NCBI RefSeq assembly: GCF_010499255.1
Contig: NZ_JAAGRN010000007.1
Span: forward strand, 122,559-186,558
Length of the DNA: 64,000 nucleotides
DNA from: Sheuella amnicola
Lineage (GTDB): Bacteria; Pseudomonadota; Gammaproteobacteria; Burkholderiales; Burkholderiaceae_B
Direction of reading: 5' to 3'
Positions 42,314 through 52,502 of the stretch are shown one piece after another. The position numbers were made by a program, and so were the translations under genes. Numbering within the stretch: the stretch's first letter is position 1; each line of letters opens with the position of its first letter. The notes under the pieces were generated by a model, which searched no databases, was not told the origin of the DNA, and saw only the letters and a program-made list of their open reading frames with translations.

Positions 42314-44973
42314 GGCAGAAGATTTTTCAGTTGATAGAGCGCTTCGAGTGCTTCGCGCGGACTTAAGGTGTCGGGATCCAGTTCGAAAATCGCCTGGCTA
42401 AGCGTGTTAAGCGCTTCGGATGTTCGAGCGGCTTCCTGGGCTTTTGCATCCTGTTCGATCACATCGCCAAAAAGCCCGAGTTGTGGTGTGGGGGCGCCTT
42501 GCGACTCCAGTCTTTCGAGTTCGCGCGTGGCGTGTCGAATGACCGCCGCGGGTATGCCGGCGCGCTGCGCAACCTGAATCCCGTAACTTCGACTGGCCGG
42601 ACCTTCCTTGACCTCGTGCAAAAACACAATGCCTGAGGGCGATTCAGTCGCGGCGAGATGCACGTTGGCCGTATTCGGTTGTTCGTTGGGCAGGCGGGTG
42701 ATTTCGAAGTAATGGGTCGCAAAGAGGGTGAGGGCACGGTTATGCGTAACCAGCCTCTGCGCGATTGACCAGGCCAGTGCCAAACCGTCGTAGGTTGAAG
42801 TTCCTCGGCCGATTTCATCCATCAAGACCAGGCTGTTTGCCGTACTGGAGGCAAGAATCGCTGCGGCTTCGGTCATTTCCATCATGAAGGTGGATCGTCC
42901 GCCCGCCAGGTCGTCGGCTGCGCCGATGCGGGTGAAAATTCTGTCCAGCGGCCCGATTGTCGCGGCCTTTGCAGGCACGAAGCTACCGATTCGTGCGAGC
43001 AGTGCGATCAGCGCAACTTGTCGCATGTAAGTGGATTTACCACCCATGTTCGGACCTGTGATGACCAGTAGTGCCCGATGCGAATTCAAGACGCAATTGT
43101 TCGGAGTGAATCGCTCGATCGCGCGCTCTACGACCGGATGACGGCCGGCTTCGATGACGATGCCCGGTTGATCTCCCAGTTCGGGAGCAACCCATTGGTG
43201 GTGTTGAGCATGGTGCGCAAGCGCAACGATGGCATCCAGTTCAGCACAAGCTGATGCGGTATCAGCCAGACTGGTCATCATGGGTGCAAGCTGGTCCAGT
43301 AACTGCTCGAACAACCATTTCTCGCGAGCGAGCGAGCGATCCTGCGCGGACAGAACTTTGTCCTCCCATGCTTTAAGCTCGGGCGTGATGTATCGCTCCG
43401 CATTTTTGAGAGTTTGTCTTCTGCGATAGTCTTCGGGAACTTTGTCCGATTGCGCTCGGCTGACTTCTATGAAGAATCCATGCACACGATTGAATTCGAC
43501 TCGCAACGTGGACAGGCCAGTTCTTTCACGCTCGCGCGCTTCCAGTTCAAGCAGAAAGCTGCCGTTGTCCGTGGAAATTGCTCGCAACTCATCAAGTTCC
43601 GCATCAAAACCGGTAGCGATTACGCCGCCGTCGCGCACCATGGATGCGGGCTCTTGCGCGATCGCGCGCATCAGCAAATCGTGCATGCCATCCGGTGGGG
43701 TTAGTCTCGCGGATATATTGCCTAGCAGCGTTGCTTGCTGATCGGTGTGGGCTGCTTGCTCAACTTGCTGCTGAATCACGGGTAGGGCGGATAGCGCATC
43801 GCGCAAACTCGCTAATTCCCTTGGACGCACCGATAGCAGAGCAATGCGGGTGGCGATGCGTTCGAGGTCGGGCAGTTTGTTGAGCTCACCGCGCAGCGAT
43901 TGCAACAATGCAGTGGCATGCAGCACATCCGTTCGTTGATCGTTGGCGCTTATCAGCGTTCCTACAGCACGTTGTCTTGCAAGCACCGGTGCGTTGTCCC
44001 GCAGCGGGTGATGCAACCAACGACGCAATAATCGACTGCCCATCGGTGTGCAACATGTATCGATAATAGAAAACAGAGTGGGCGCCTCTTCTCCGGATAA
44101 TGTTCTGGTCAATTCGAGATTTCGGCGCGTAGCCGGATCCATCAACACATATTGACTGGCGCGATCAGCCACAATCGAGTGGATGTGGGATAGTGCATGC
44201 GCCTGCGTTCTTCCTGCATAGCGCAATAATGCCCCAGCAGCGCAAATCGCCGCTGGCATATCGTCAACATCGAATCCGGAAAGTGATTGTGTTTTGAAGT
44301 GCGCAAGCAAATGCGCTTGAGCCTGTTCGGTTTCGAAATGCCAGGGAGGGATGTTAGTGGTCGCACAATGAATGGTCAGATTCAACCCGGCATCTTCCGG
44401 GATCAGCACCTCGGCCGGATCGATTCGGTGCAGCTCGGAGTCCAGTGCGTCGATCGCGCATTCAGAAACCTTGAATTCGCCGCTAGCCAGATTCAGCCAG
44501 GCTATGCCTGCGCGAGCGGCTTTGTTTGCCTTTCTAGGGACGAAAACCGCTGCGATTGAACGATCTGCTTTGGCCGGCAACAACGCCTCATCGGTGAGTG
44601 TGCCCGGCGTGACGATGCGAACGATTTTGCGTTCGACCGGTCCTTTGCTTGTGGCTGGATCACCTATTTGTTCGCATATCGCCACGGATACGCCTTGAGC
44701 CACGAGTTTTGCCAGGTATTGTTCGGCGGCGTGGAAAGGGACGCCCGCCATTGGAATTGGGGTGCCGTTGGAGCTGCCGCGTCTGGTAAGGGTCAGTGAA
44801 AGCAGTTTTGCTCCGCGTTCGGCATCCTCGTAGAACATTTCATAAAAATCACCCATCCGGTATAGAAGCAGCAAGGGGCCGGCCTCAGCCTTGAGCCGCA
44901 GATATTGCTGCATCATCGGGGTGTGGTTGCTCAGATCCGTTGCGAGCGAACTATTTTCGCCTTGAGTTTTCAA
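42310..44973 (-). CDS. mutS: DNA mismatch repair protein MutS
   Basis: The 887-residue protein is full length for bacterial MutS. The mismatch-reading motif is [14 protein letters not shown] near residue 40 (Phe and Glu of FYE), and the N-terminal part is [19 protein letters not shown]. The ATPase has [31 protein letters not shown] and the C-terminal [10 protein letters not shown]. It recognises mispaired bases and recruits MutL. The start is TTG at 44973; no in-frame ATG fits before the conserved HTPMMQQY. It ends in a 4-bp overlap with roxA, forming a two-gene operon. Confidence 0.96.
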   Translation of the reverse strand: MKTQGENSSLATDLSNHTPMMQQYLRLKAEAGPLLLLYRMGDFYEMFYEDAERGAKLLSLTLTRRGSSNGTPIPMAGVPFHAAEQYLAKLVAQGVSVAICEQIGDPATSKGPVERKIVRIVTPGTLTDEALLPAKADRSIAAVFVPRKANKAARAGIAWLNLASGEFKVSECAIDALDSELHRIDPAEVLIPEDAGLNLTIHCATTNIPPWHFETEQAQAHLLAHFKTQSLSGFDVDDMPAAICAAGALLRYAGRTQAHALSHIHSIVADRASQYVLMDPATRRNLELTRTLSGEEAPTLFSIIDTCCTPMGSRLLRRWLHHPLRDNAPVLARQRAVGTLISANDQRTDVLHATALLQSLRGELNKLPDLERIATRIALLSVRPRELASLRDALSALPVIQQQVEQAAHTDQQATLLGNISARLTPPDGMHDLLMRAIAQEPASMVRDGGVIATGFDAELDELRAISTDNGSFLLELEARERERTGLSTLRVEFNRVHGFFIEVSRAQSDKVPEDYRRRQTLKNAERYITPELKAWEDKVLSAQDRSLAREKWLFEQLLDQLAPMMTSLADTASACAELDAIVALAHHAQHHQWVAPELGDQPGIVIEAGRHPVVERAIERFTPNNCVLNSHRALLVITGPNMGGKSTYMRQVALIALLARIGSFVPAKAATIGPLDRIFTRIGAADDLAGGRSTFMMEMTEAAAILASSTANSLVLMDEIGRGTSTYDGLALAWSIAQRLVTHNRALTLFATHYFEITRLPNEQPNTANVHLAATESPSGIVFLHEVKEGPASRSYGIQVAQRAGIPAAVIRHATRELERLESQGAPTPQLGLFGDVIEQDAKAQEAARTSEALNTLSQAIFELDPDTLSPREALEALYQLKNLLP

Positions 44974-45033
44974 GGTGGATTCTCTGTCTGCAAAGTATCT
45001 AGTTTAATGGCAACCTTAATTAGGGTAATTACT

Positions 45034-45039
45034 TATAAT
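45034..45039 (+). promoter_or_regulatory. -10 hexamer for the Bug protein gene
   Basis: TATAAT at 45034-45039 matches the consensus; only a poor -35 lies at the right distance. It is about 35 bp before the ATG at 45075 and faces away from mutS. Confidence 0.45.
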
Positions 45040-45074
45040 GAAAGGATTGTTTTGTTTTTCTCCGAGGTTGAGTC

Positions 45075-46067
45075 ATGCAAGTATCAAAGATTTCCCGTAT
45101 TCGTCGCGCATCAGTCCTTTTACTGACGGGGTTGGCAACTGCTTTGCCTTTTTCCGTCTCTGCGCAAGCTAATTATCCTGATAAGTCGGTGCGTATTGTT
45201 GTCGGGTTTTCGGCTGGCGGATCCACTGACGTTGTGGCACGCCTGCTTGCCAAGGAGTTGGGCGAGGAGTTCGGTCAGAGCTTCATCGTCGAAAACAAGC
45301 CCGGTGCCGGCAGCAATATCGCGGCGGAATATGTGGCCCGCGCCCCTGCAGATGGCTACACCCTGTTGATGATGGCCGTGACAAGCACGATCAATCAGAC
45401 TCTTTATCCGAATCTCAAGTTCGATATCCTGAAGGATCTCACCCCTGTTGCTTTGGGCGCTAAAGTCCCGAATTTGTTGGTCGTCAATCCTAAAGTGCCA
45501 GTTAATTCGGTTAAAGAGTTGGTCGCGTATGCCAATAAAAATCCGGGCAAGTTGAATTTTGCTTCATCCGGAAGCGGTACGTCGATTCACATGACGGGCG
45601 AACTTTTCAAAATCAACACCAAAATCGATGTCTCCCACATTCCCTACAAAGGAAGTTCGCCGGCCATGACCGATCTGGTTGGCGGGCAGGTGCAGTTCAT
45701 GTTCGACAACATGCCTTCTGCGCTTCCGTTGGTGCAGTCGGGTAAGTTGCGTGCGCTGGCTGTGACTTCGCCCCAGCGTTCTGCCGCCGTGCCGGACGTT
45801 CCGACCATGGCTGAAGCAGGGTTTCCCGGTTTTGACGTGTCATCTTGGTTCGGCTTGATGGCGCCTGCCAAAACCCCGGATGCCGTGGTGCAAAAACTCA
45901 ACGCCGCCGTTGCTAAGGCCCTGGCCAGTCCCGAATTGAAGAAGAGACTGGCAGATCTTGGTGCAACTTCCCAGTCGATGACCACGGCCGAATTCGGCGA
46001 TTTCGTCAAAAACGAAGTCAAAGTGTGGGGTGACGTTGTGAAGGCGTCGGGTGCTCAGGTAGACTAA
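45075..46067 (+). CDS. Bug/TctC-family tripartite tricarboxylate transporter substrate-binding protein
   Basis: The 330-residue protein has an N-terminal signal peptide ending SVSA before QANYPDKSVR. The family signature runs VRIVVGFSAGGSTDVVARLLAKEL then GAGSNIAAEYVARAPADGYTLLM, and IPYKGSSPAMTDLVGGQVQ. Bug proteins bind carboxylates and related small acids in the periplasm; hundreds of paralogues occur in Bordetella relatives, mostly without linked permeases. No tctA/tctB is adjacent. An intrinsic terminator follows, separating it from the CoA-transferase genes 68 bp downstream, so cotranscription is unlikely. The ligand is unknown; the adjacent CoA-transferase hints at a dicarboxylate. Confidence 0.93.
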   Translation: MQVSKISRIRRASVLLLTGLATALPFSVSAQANYPDKSVRIVVGFSAGGSTDVVARLLAKELGEEFGQSFIVENKPGAGSNIAAEYVARAPADGYTLLMMAVTSTINQTLYPNLKFDILKDLTPVALGAKVPNLLVVNPKVPVNSVKELVAYANKNPGKLNFASSGSGTSIHMTGELFKINTKIDVSHIPYKGSSPAMTDLVGGQVQFMFDNMPSALPLVQSGKLRALAVTSPQRSAAVPDVPTMAEAGFPGFDVSSWFGLMAPAKTPDAVVQKLNAAVAKALASPELKKRLADLGATSQSMTTAEFGDFVKNEVKVWGDVVKASGAQVD

Positions 46068-46075
46068 CCCCTTAT

Positions 46076-46104
46076 ACGCCCCGCTTTCAGTGGGGCGTTT
46101 TTTG
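46076..46104 (+). terminator. Intrinsic terminator after the Bug protein gene
   Basis: ACGCCCC (46076-46082) pairs with GGGGCGT (46092-46098), extended by one G-T and one C-G pair inside, followed by a run of six T. Confidence 0.93.
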
Positions 46105-46134
46105 AGACATATCCAATACACATACGGGCAAAAC

Positions 46135-46809
46135 ATGATTTCAAAAATCGTCCCTGATTTGCAAGCAGCTTTAGCAGGTGTCAAAGACGGGTCCACCGTC
46201 TTGATCGGTGGTTTTGGCGGTGCGGGGCAACCCCATCAACTGATTGACGCATTAATCGAGCAGGGTGCGCGCGATTTAACGATCGTGAGCAACAATGCGG
46301 GCTCCGGCGAGACAGGCATTGCAGCGTTGCTTGCTGCCGGTCAGGTCCGCAAGATCGTTTGTTCTTTCCCCCGGCAGGCCGATTCGCATCATTTCGACAA
46401 CCTCTATCGCGCCGGAAAGCTTGAGCTTGAACTGGTTCCGCAAGGCACGTTGGCCGAGCGTATCCGTGCGGGTGGTGCCGGAATCGGCGGCTTTTTTACG
46501 CGTACAGCGGTAGGAACGCAGTTGGCGCAGGGCAAGGAAATCCGTAACCTCGACGGCGAGGATTATGTTTTCGAATTGCCGATTAAAGCCGATGTGGCCT
46601 TGATCAAGGCACTGAAGGCTGATCGCTGGGGCAATCTGATCTACAACAAAACAGCGCGTAACTTCTGTCCGGTCATGGCTACTGCAGCCAAGATGACTAT
46701 CGTCCAGGTCGACGAAATCGTCGAACTCGGTGAGCTGGATCCGGAGGCGATTGTGACGCCAAGTCTTTACGTCAAGCGAGTCGTGCGTGTTGCCAAGGGA
46801 GCGAAATAA
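46135..46809 (+). CDS. 3-oxoacid CoA-transferase subunit A, PcaI type
   Basis: The 224-residue alpha subunit opens VKDGSTVLIGGFGGAGQPHQLIDAL, followed by NNAGSGETGIAALLAAGQVRKIVCSFPRQADS, close to PcaI of the beta-ketoadipate pathway and to bacterial SCOT proteins. It transfers CoA from succinyl-CoA to an oxo-acid (3-oxoadipate or acetoacetate). The ATG at 46135 is chosen; earlier in-frame codons lie in the terminator. The stop overlaps the start of subunit B by 1 nt. Whether the substrate is 3-oxoadipate or a different 3-oxoacid is not decidable here, since no other pca gene is adjacent. Confidence 0.88.
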   Translation: MISKIVPDLQAALAGVKDGSTVLIGGFGGAGQPHQLIDALIEQGARDLTIVSNNAGSGETGIAALLAAGQVRKIVCSFPRQADSHHFDNLYRAGKLELELVPQGTLAERIRAGGAGIGGFFTRTAVGTQLAQGKEIRNLDGEDYVFELPIKADVALIKALKADRWGNLIYNKTARNFCPVMATAAKMTIVQVDEIVELGELDPEAIVTPSLYVKRVVRVAKGAK

Positions 46810-47447
46810 TGAAACGAGTCTCTAGAGATGAAATTGCAGCGCGCGTTGCCCGTGACATTCCGGAAGGCGCAGTCGTTAACCTCGGTATTGGTTTGCCAAC
46901 CCGCGTAGGCAACTATCTGCCTGCCGATAAAGATATCTTTTTGCAAAGCGAAAATGGCGTATTGGGTATGGGACCAGCGCCTGCTCCTGGCCAAGAGGAT
47001 TACGACCTCATTAACGCAGGTAAACAGCCTGTAACGCTTCTGAAGGGTGGAAGCTACTTCCATCACGCCGATTCCTTCGCGATGATGCGTGGCGGACATC
47101 TGGATATTTGCGTACTAGGCGCTTTCCAAGTGTCCCGCTTCGGCGATCTGGCCAACTGGTCGACCGGGGAAGAAGGTGCCATTCCGGCAGTAGGTGGTGC
47201 AATGGATTTGGCTGCCGGCGCAAAAGATGTGTTCGTGATGATGGATTTGCAAACCAAGGAAGGCGTCAGCAAGCTGGTCGATCAGTGCACGTATCCTTTG
47301 ACGGGATTGCGTTGTGTTTCGCGCGTTTACACCGATGTGGCCGTGTTTCAGATCGAACCCGGTGGCGTGGTTCGGGTCGTGGATGATATGGCCGGTGCCG
47401 GACAAGAGGAACTGCGTCGGATGACGGGGCTCGACTTGGTGTTTTAA
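46809..47447 (+). CDS. 3-oxoacid CoA-transferase subunit B, PcaJ type
   Basis: The 212-residue beta subunit carries the catalytic glutamate that forms the CoA thioester intermediate: Glu48 in QSENGVLGMGP. Other motifs are INAGKQPVTLLKGGSYFHHADSF, the SFAMMRGGHLDICVLGAFQV strand and the C-terminal LTGLRCVSRVYTDVAVF. It starts in TAATG overlap with subunit A. It works as an A2B2 enzyme. A long hairpin covers its stop codon at the convergent junction with cysE. Confidence 0.9.
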   Translation: MKRVSRDEIAARVARDIPEGAVVNLGIGLPTRVGNYLPADKDIFLQSENGVLGMGPAPAPGQEDYDLINAGKQPVTLLKGGSYFHHADSFAMMRGGHLDICVLGAFQVSRFGDLANWSTGEEGAIPAVGGAMDLAAGAKDVFVMMDLQTKEGVSKLVDQCTYPLTGLRCVSRVYTDVAVFQIEPGGVVRVVDDMAGAGQEELRRMTGLDLVF

Positions 47448-47469
47448 GTTTTAGATTTAAAACACCAAG
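47435..47469. terminator. 13-bp inverted repeat over the PcaJ-type stop codon, between convergent genes
   Basis: CTTGGTGTTTTAA (47435-47447) pairs exactly with TTAAAACACCAAG (47457-47469) around a 9-nt loop. The left arm contains the last codons and stop of the CoA-transferase gene. No classical T-run follows on the plus strand, so termination may be partial; it could act for both converging genes. Confidence 0.55.
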
Positions 47470-47471
47470 CC

Positions 47472-48395
47472 CTATTCATCGACCAGTTTGTTGAGTCGCT
47501 GCGCATCGAAGGGCTTGGTCGAGTCGTTGACTTTCGAGCCCATCGACTCGATTGTTTTGCACAAGTTGGCGATGCGTGCGTCTTGCTCTTCGGCGTGCGT
47601 GATCAATTCGTGAAGCACTTTAACCAAGGGATCGCTCGCACCGGGGTCGACCGCATAGGCGGTGAACGATGCGTCGCGGCCTGCGGTGCGAGTTGTTTCG
47701 CCTTTGTTCAGAATCGCCTGCAACGGCGCTGCATCCCAGTCTGAATCGCATGGCGATTTGCCGCCGGCAGACTTGTTTGCGTTGTTGGAACCAAGTGCCG
47801 ATTCACCACAGGGGCTTGTCTTGGCGTCGGCTGCGGCTTCGTTGTTCGTGTTCGAGGCTTGTTGACCTTGGTCTGCCTCAATGATGCGCGCGGGATTGCC
47901 CACGGCAGTGGCTCCGGCGGGTACCGGCTTGACGACTACAGCATTTGAGCCAATGCGCGCACCATCCCCTACAGTAAAGCCGCCAAGCACTTGCGCACCC
48001 GCACCGACAACGACACCCTTGCCCAAGGTCGGGTGGCGCTTCGTGCCTTTGTATAGCCGCGTTCCACCAAGGGTGACACCTTGGTAAATGGTGCAATCAT
48101 CACCGATCACGGCAGTTTCACCAATCACGACACCAAATCCGTGATCGATAAAAACGCGACGACCAATTTGTGCGCCGGGATGGATTTCGATGCCAGTCAA
48201 GACTCGGCCAAGATGCGAAACCAGTCGACCAAGCCAGTAAAGCCTTACTTGCCAAAGCCAGTGGGCCAGGCTGTGCGTCATCAGGGCGTGCAGGCCCGGA
48301 TAGCACGTGACGACTTCAAGTTTGCTGCGCGCTGCCGGATCGCGTTCCAGAATGCAGTTGATGTTTTCGCGTATTTTTTTAAACATAACGTTCAT
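47472..48395 (-). CDS. cysE: Serine O-acetyltransferase (EpsC-type CysE) with long C-terminal extension
   Basis: The 307-residue protein is longer than the usual 260 to 270. Residues 1-180 form the enzyme: N-terminal helices ([22 protein letters not shown]), then a left-handed beta helix of hexapeptide repeats ([47 protein letters not shown]). It acetylates serine with acetyl-CoA for cysteine synthesis. Residues 181-307 are an added tail: first Ala/Asn/Ser-rich and low complexity, then a helical part. The hexapeptide part is intact. The tail may modify binding to cysteine synthase, whose docking uses the CysE C-terminus. ATG at 48395 or 48386 both fit. Confidence 0.9.
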   Translation of the reverse strand: MNVMFKKIRENINCILERDPAARSKLEVVTCYPGLHALMTHSLAHWLWQVRLYWLGRLVSHLGRVLTGIEIHPGAQIGRRVFIDHGFGVVIGETAVIGDDCTIYQGVTLGGTRLYKGTKRHPTLGKGVVVGAGAQVLGGFTVGDGARIGSNAVVVKPVPAGATAVGNPARIIEADQGQQASNTNNEAAADAKTSPCGESALGSNNANKSAGGKSPCDSDWDAAPLQAILNKGETTRTAGRDASFTAYAVDPGASDPLVKVLHELITHAEEQDARIANLCKTIESMGSKVNDSTKPFDAQRLNKLVDE

Positions 48396-48463
48396 CGTAG
48401 CGCAGAGTTTGCATCACGATCGCATTAACCTGTGAACTAGAGTGGATTCGATCAACTATCGGA

Positions 48464-49246
48464 TCAACTCTTTTTTCTGACACCGAATTTTGCAGTCTGG
48501 ATCATCGCTGAACACACTCCCCTCATCATATCGACCTCGTCTTGCGTCAAGTTATTGCGAGTAAAGAGGTGTCGCATGCGCGGCATGAGTTTTTTTGGAT
48601 GAGCCGGATTGAGGAACTCGACGGCCTCGAGTGCCTCTTGCCAGTGCGTGATTAAGGCAAGGATAGACTCGGTGCTGGCGGGCTGGCGCCCGGGGTCGGT
48701 GTCCGCTAAGACAACGGGCGTCGGGGGTTTAGCCTGCAATAAAGCATATCTGAACTCCCATGCGGCCAATTGCATGGCCTGCGATACATTTAATGAGCTG
48801 TATTCGGGATTAGCGGGTATGTGGCAGACGCGATGACATAAGCCGATCTGTTCATTAGTCAAACCGGATCGCTCGGTACCGAGAACAATTGCGATGCGCG
48901 CATTGGCGTGTTCGAGCAAATGTTGGCGACCGATTTCGGCTGCCTGGCGAATATCGCATACCGGTGGCCCGAGATCCCGCTGACGAGCGGTCAGTGCAAA
49001 GGCCAGCGTCACGGGCGACAGTGCATCACCCAGTGAATTCAAAATCCGCGTCTTATTAAGAACATCTGAGGCTCCGCTCGCTAGCGAAATGGCTTCTGGC
49101 TGAGTCGTGATGTCGTCAATCTTGGGCGAGACGAGAACCAGTTCGCTAAATCCCATGGTTTTGATTGCCCGGGCTGCGGAACCGACGTTTCCGGGGTGGC
49201 TTGGCTCGGTCATGATGAACCGGATGCGTGAAAAATCAGGAGTCAT
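48464..49246 (-). CDS. trmJ: tRNA/rRNA 2'-O-methyltransferase TrmJ family (SPOUT)
   Basis: The 260-residue protein belongs to the SpoU/TrmH class. It has an N-terminal segment IRFIMTEPSHPGNVGSAARAIKTMGFSELVLVSPK, then the knot motifs IAIVLGTERSGLTNEQIGLCH and the SLNVSQAMQLAAWEFRYALL signature. TrmJ methylates the ribose of position 32 in several tRNAs. The C-terminal region after the knot domain is about 75 residues. It is divergent from suhB with 38 bp between the starts; in some proteobacteria the two are adjacent in just this way. The ATG at 49246 fits the family. Confidence 0.9.
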   Translation of the reverse strand: MTPDFSRIRFIMTEPSHPGNVGSAARAIKTMGFSELVLVSPKIDDITTQPEAISLASGASDVLNKTRILNSLGDALSPVTLAFALTARQRDLGPPVCDIRQAAEIGRQHLLEHANARIAIVLGTERSGLTNEQIGLCHRVCHIPANPEYSSLNVSQAMQLAAWEFRYALLQAKPPTPVVLADTDPGRQPASTESILALITHWQEALEAVEFLNPAHPKKLMPRMRHLFTRNNLTQDEVDMMRGVCSAMIQTAKFGVRKKS

Positions 49247-49284
49247 TTAAAATCACACTTTAGCCAATTAAAAAATCCACTTAT

Positions 49285-50085
49285 ATGCACCCAATGCTTA
49301 ATACCGCCATCAAGGCGGCCCGGCGCGCCGGATCCATCATCAACCGCGCGAGCATTGATCTGGACCGTGTTCAGGTTTCCCGAAAAGGTCCCCGCGATTA
49401 TGTCACGGAAGTCGATCATGCCGCTGAAGAGGCCATCATCGATGTGTTGCGCACCGCCTATCCGGATCACGCCTTTCTGGGCGAAGAGTCCGGCCAGATC
49501 GGTCACCCCGAAAGCGGCGATTTTCCAGAAAATGAATGGGTGATCGACCCACTCGATGGTACGACCAACTTCATTCATGGATTTCCGACGTATGCCGTGT
49601 CGATCGCCTTGCGCCAGCGCGGTCAAATCATGCATTCCGTGATTTTTGATCCGACTCGCAATGAACTGTTTACGGCCAGTCGTGGCGGTGGGGCATTTCT
49701 GAACGATAGACGGGTACGCGTATCGTCTCAGACGCGATTTCATGATGCATTGCTAGGCGCGCGCTGGCCGGGCTCAAAAGTCCCTGATGATCTGGCTGCG
49801 CCGAGATTTGCCGAAATGGCGCAAACTGCCGCAGGCGTTCGTCGAACCGGATCTTGCGTGCTTGATCTCGCATACGTTGCCGTCGGTCGTCTGGATGGCT
49901 TTTGTGGCTTTGGACTCAAGCAGTGGGATATGGCCGCCGCCAGCCTGCTGGTTCTCGAGGCCGGCGGTTTGATCGCAGATCTGGAAGGCGAGCAGACCTG
50001 GATGGAGTCGGGCAACGTTCTGGCCGCTACTCCGAAAATCTTTACCCAGATGCTGGCTCACCTGCAAGGACAGGCGAACAAGTAA
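49285..50085 (+). CDS. suhB: Inositol monophosphatase family protein SuhB
   Basis: The 266-residue Mg-dependent phosphatase has the metal motif Asp88-Pro-Leu-Asp91-Gly-Thr (WVIDPLDGTTNF), the loop GEESG, and the second motif RTGSCVLDLAYVA. SuhB hydrolyses myo-inositol monophosphates and, in E. coli, also joins the rRNA antitermination complex. The Asp positions match E. coli Asp84 and Asp87 within a few residues. It is followed by the TerC/CorC-type gene after 54 bp. Confidence 0.94.
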   Translation: MHPMLNTAIKAARRAGSIINRASIDLDRVQVSRKGPRDYVTEVDHAAEEAIIDVLRTAYPDHAFLGEESGQIGHPESGDFPENEWVIDPLDGTTNFIHGFPTYAVSIALRQRGQIMHSVIFDPTRNELFTASRGGGAFLNDRRVRVSSQTRFHDALLGARWPGSKVPDDLAAPRFAEMAQTAAGVRRTGSCVLDLAYVAVGRLDGFCGFGLKQWDMAAASLLVLEAGGLIADLEGEQTWMESGNVLAATPKIFTQMLAHLQGQANK

Positions 50086-50139
50086 CACTGTCACAAATAT
50101 CCGTTACCATTAAGGGCTCTACAACTACTGGAGCCCTCA

Positions 50140-51723
50140 ATGGAGTGGCTGCTTGACCCGACAATCTGGGTCGGCCTTTTTACCCTGGTCGTACTTGAAA
50201 TCGTCCTGGGTATCGATAACCTGATTTTTATCGCCATTCTGGCCGATAAGCTACCGCCAGCCCAGCGCGACCGGGCCCGAATCATAGGGCTATCCCTTGC
50301 GCTGATCATGCGACTTGGCCTGCTGGCCGGCATGTCCTGGCTAGTCCAGTTAAAACAGCCTTGGCTGGCGATTGCCGGCTTCGAGTTCTCCGGCCGGGAC
50401 CTGATCCTGATGGTTGGAGGGTTCTTCCTGTTGTTCAAGGGAACCCTTGAGCTTCATGAGCGTCTTGAAGGCAACCGCAACGAGCACTCCGCAACCCGCG
50501 TGTATGCCGACTTTTGGGTGATCGTGACCCAGATCGTGGTTCTTGATGCGGTTTTCTCGCTCGATGCCGTGATTACCGCTGTCGGCATGGTCGAGCATTT
50601 AAGCGTGATGATGGCTGCAGTGGTGATTGCTGTTGGCATTATGCTGCTTGCATCCAAACCGCTGACCCGATTCGTTAACGCGCATCCCACCGTAGTCGTA
50701 TTGTGTTTGGGCTTCTTGTTGATGATTGGCTTTTCGCTCGTCGCGGAAAGCTTCGGGTTTAAAGTGCCCAAGGGCTATCTGTATGCCGCCATCGGTTTTT
50801 CGGTGCTAATCGAACTGCTCAACCAGATTGCGCGCCTTCAGGGCATCAAGCTCGAGGCCAAGCGTCCAATGCGTGAGCGTACCGCAGAAGCGGTGTTGCG
50901 CATGCTCGGCAAAAAACTACCGGATGAGATGGCTGACTCCGCCGTAACCGCAAAAGATAATTTATCTGACATCACATTCGGAGTCGAAGAGCGCAACATG
51001 GTCAGTGGAGTACTCACATTGGCCGAAAGATCGATCCATTCAGTGATGACGCCTCGTACCGAAGTGTCCTGGGTCAATCTGGACGATGATCCTGCAGAGA
51101 TTCAGAAGCAGATTGCCATGGCGCCTCATAGCTTTTTTCCCGTCTGTCGCGAATCGCTTGACGACGTGAAAGGGATCGGTCGTGCGAAGGACATGATTGC
51201 CGACCTGATTACGCATGGCCATATCCGTAAAGCCAGCTTGCGCGAACCGATTATCGTGCACGACACGATAGGCATCATCAGGTTGATGGACACGCTTAAA
51301 CGATCGCGTGGCCAACTCGTATTGGTCGCTGACGAGTTCGGAACGATTCAGGGCTTGGTTACCCCCATTGATGTGTTCGAAGCGATTGCGGGCGAGTTTC
51401 CAGATGAGGACGAGACGCCTGACATCATCAGCGATGGCGATCATCAATGGACGGTCGATGGCGCGGCTGATTTGCACCATTTGGAGCAGGTGCTCGAAAC
51501 CGAAGGATTGGTGGATGAGGACCAGGACTTCACCACCATGGCCGGGTATTTACTATCGCGCTTCGGTCAGTTGCCCAAGCCGGGTGATAGTTGCGAATAT
51601 GCAGGGCCCCATGCGACCTTCAAGTTCGAAGTCCAGAAGATTGATGGACGCAGAATCGCATTGGTTAAGATTCGGAAACTAGACGCTATGCCCGACGCAT
51701 CCAGTGCGCCGGATCATGCCTAA
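50140..51723 (+). CDS. TerC-family membrane protein fused to CBS and CorC/HlyC domains
   Basis: The 527-residue protein has an N-terminal TerC domain with about seven membrane helices ([19 protein letters not shown], with the Asp-Asn that is diagnostic of TerC, and [14 protein letters not shown]), then paired CBS domains (about residues 295-420) and a C-terminal CorC/HlyC domain ([19 protein letters not shown]). It resembles E. coli YoaE/YegH. The TerC part is linked to metal ion efflux, probably manganese, and the CBS region may sense nucleotides. The start at 50140 follows suhB by 54 bp. The stop overlaps the convergent lpxH stop by 4 bp. Confidence 0.9.
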   Translation: MEWLLDPTIWVGLFTLVVLEIVLGIDNLIFIAILADKLPPAQRDRARIIGLSLALIMRLGLLAGMSWLVQLKQPWLAIAGFEFSGRDLILMVGGFFLLFKGTLELHERLEGNRNEHSATRVYADFWVIVTQIVVLDAVFSLDAVITAVGMVEHLSVMMAAVVIAVGIMLLASKPLTRFVNAHPTVVVLCLGFLLMIGFSLVAESFGFKVPKGYLYAAIGFSVLIELLNQIARLQGIKLEAKRPMRERTAEAVLRMLGKKLPDEMADSAVTAKDNLSDITFGVEERNMVSGVLTLAERSIHSVMTPRTEVSWVNLDDDPAEIQKQIAMAPHSFFPVCRESLDDVKGIGRAKDMIADLITHGHIRKASLREPIIVHDTIGIIRLMDTLKRSRGQLVLVADEFGTIQGLVTPIDVFEAIAGEFPDEDETPDIISDGDHQWTVDGAADLHHLEQVLETEGLVDEDQDFTTMAGYLLSRFGQLPKPGDSCEYAGPHATFKFEVQKIDGRRIALVKIRKLDAMPDASSAPDHA

Positions 51724-52502
51724 TCTGCGCGATTCAGATCGAACAGGGCAGGCCCATCCTCATCGATCACCATCCATCCGCCACGATCGTTTTGACCGCC
51801 TTCCTTGTGATCGCAATCCCAATCGGGTAACACCCAGCGTTCGCAGATTTTTCCGTCGACCGACATGACGTTGCGACCGGGGCGGTGCGTGTGGCCATGG
51901 ACAACGATGGAAACACCGGAATTTCGAACGGCTTTTGCTACAGCATCGGCATTGACGTCCATGATTTCGCTGGACTTGGTTTGATTGGCCACCATGCTTT
52001 CGCCACGGGCCTGCGCAGCGAGAGTTAAACGTTCCGGAATGCTTCTAGCCAGAAAACCCGCTTGCCAGGCCGGGTTGCGAACCATGGCGCGAAATTGCTG
52101 ATACGCGACATCATCCGTGCAATATTCATCACCATGACTGAGAAGCATGGTGCGGGGGCCGACCGAAATCAGCACCTCTTCAGGAAGCAGGCGCGCGCCC
52201 AGTCCGGCAGCTAGCGCTTCACCCATCAGAAAGTCCCGGTTGCCTCTTCCGAGCCAGACCGGAATCTTCGCGGCTGCGGCTTTGATTGCCATCAAGTCCT
52301 GGGCCAGCCAGGGAGGCGCCATCACGGCCACATCGTCGCCAATCCACGCGTCGAAAATGTCACCTGGCAGCAACAAGGCTTTCGCCTCGCTAGCCGCCAG
52401 CTTGAGAAATTCGCGAAAAGCTTCTGAGGTGCCAACAGTGTGCTGGCCCAGATGTACATCTGATGCCAGCCACACAGGGCCTTCGAGAGTGATTTTATTC
52501 AA
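51720..52502 (-). CDS. lpxH: UDP-2,3-diacylglucosamine diphosphatase
   Basis: The protein of about 260 residues has the metallophosphoesterase motifs: [37 protein letters not shown] and HGHTHRPG. It cleaves UDP-2,3-diacylglucosamine to lipid X in lipid A synthesis at the inner membrane. Two TTG starts are possible, 52508 and 52502. An AAGG at 52512-52515 lies 9 nt from the latter and only 3 nt from the former, so 52502 is preferred. Either overlaps the upstream isomerase gene. No ATG fits. It is the last gene of a three-gene leftward operon, ending 4 bp inside the TerC-type gene. Confidence 0.93.
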   Translation of the reverse strand: MNKITLEGPVWLASDVHLGQHTVGTSEAFREFLKLAASEAKALLLPGDIFDAWIGDDVAVMAPPWLAQDLMAIKAAAAKIPVWLGRGNRDFLMGEALAAGLGARLLPEEVLISVGPRTMLLSHGDEYCTDDVAYQQFRAMVRNPAWQAGFLARSIPERLTLAAQARGESMVANQTKSSEIMDVNADAVAKAVRNSGVSIVVHGHTHRPGRNVMSVDGKICERWVLPDWDCDHKEGGQNDRGGWMVIDEDGPALFDLNRAD

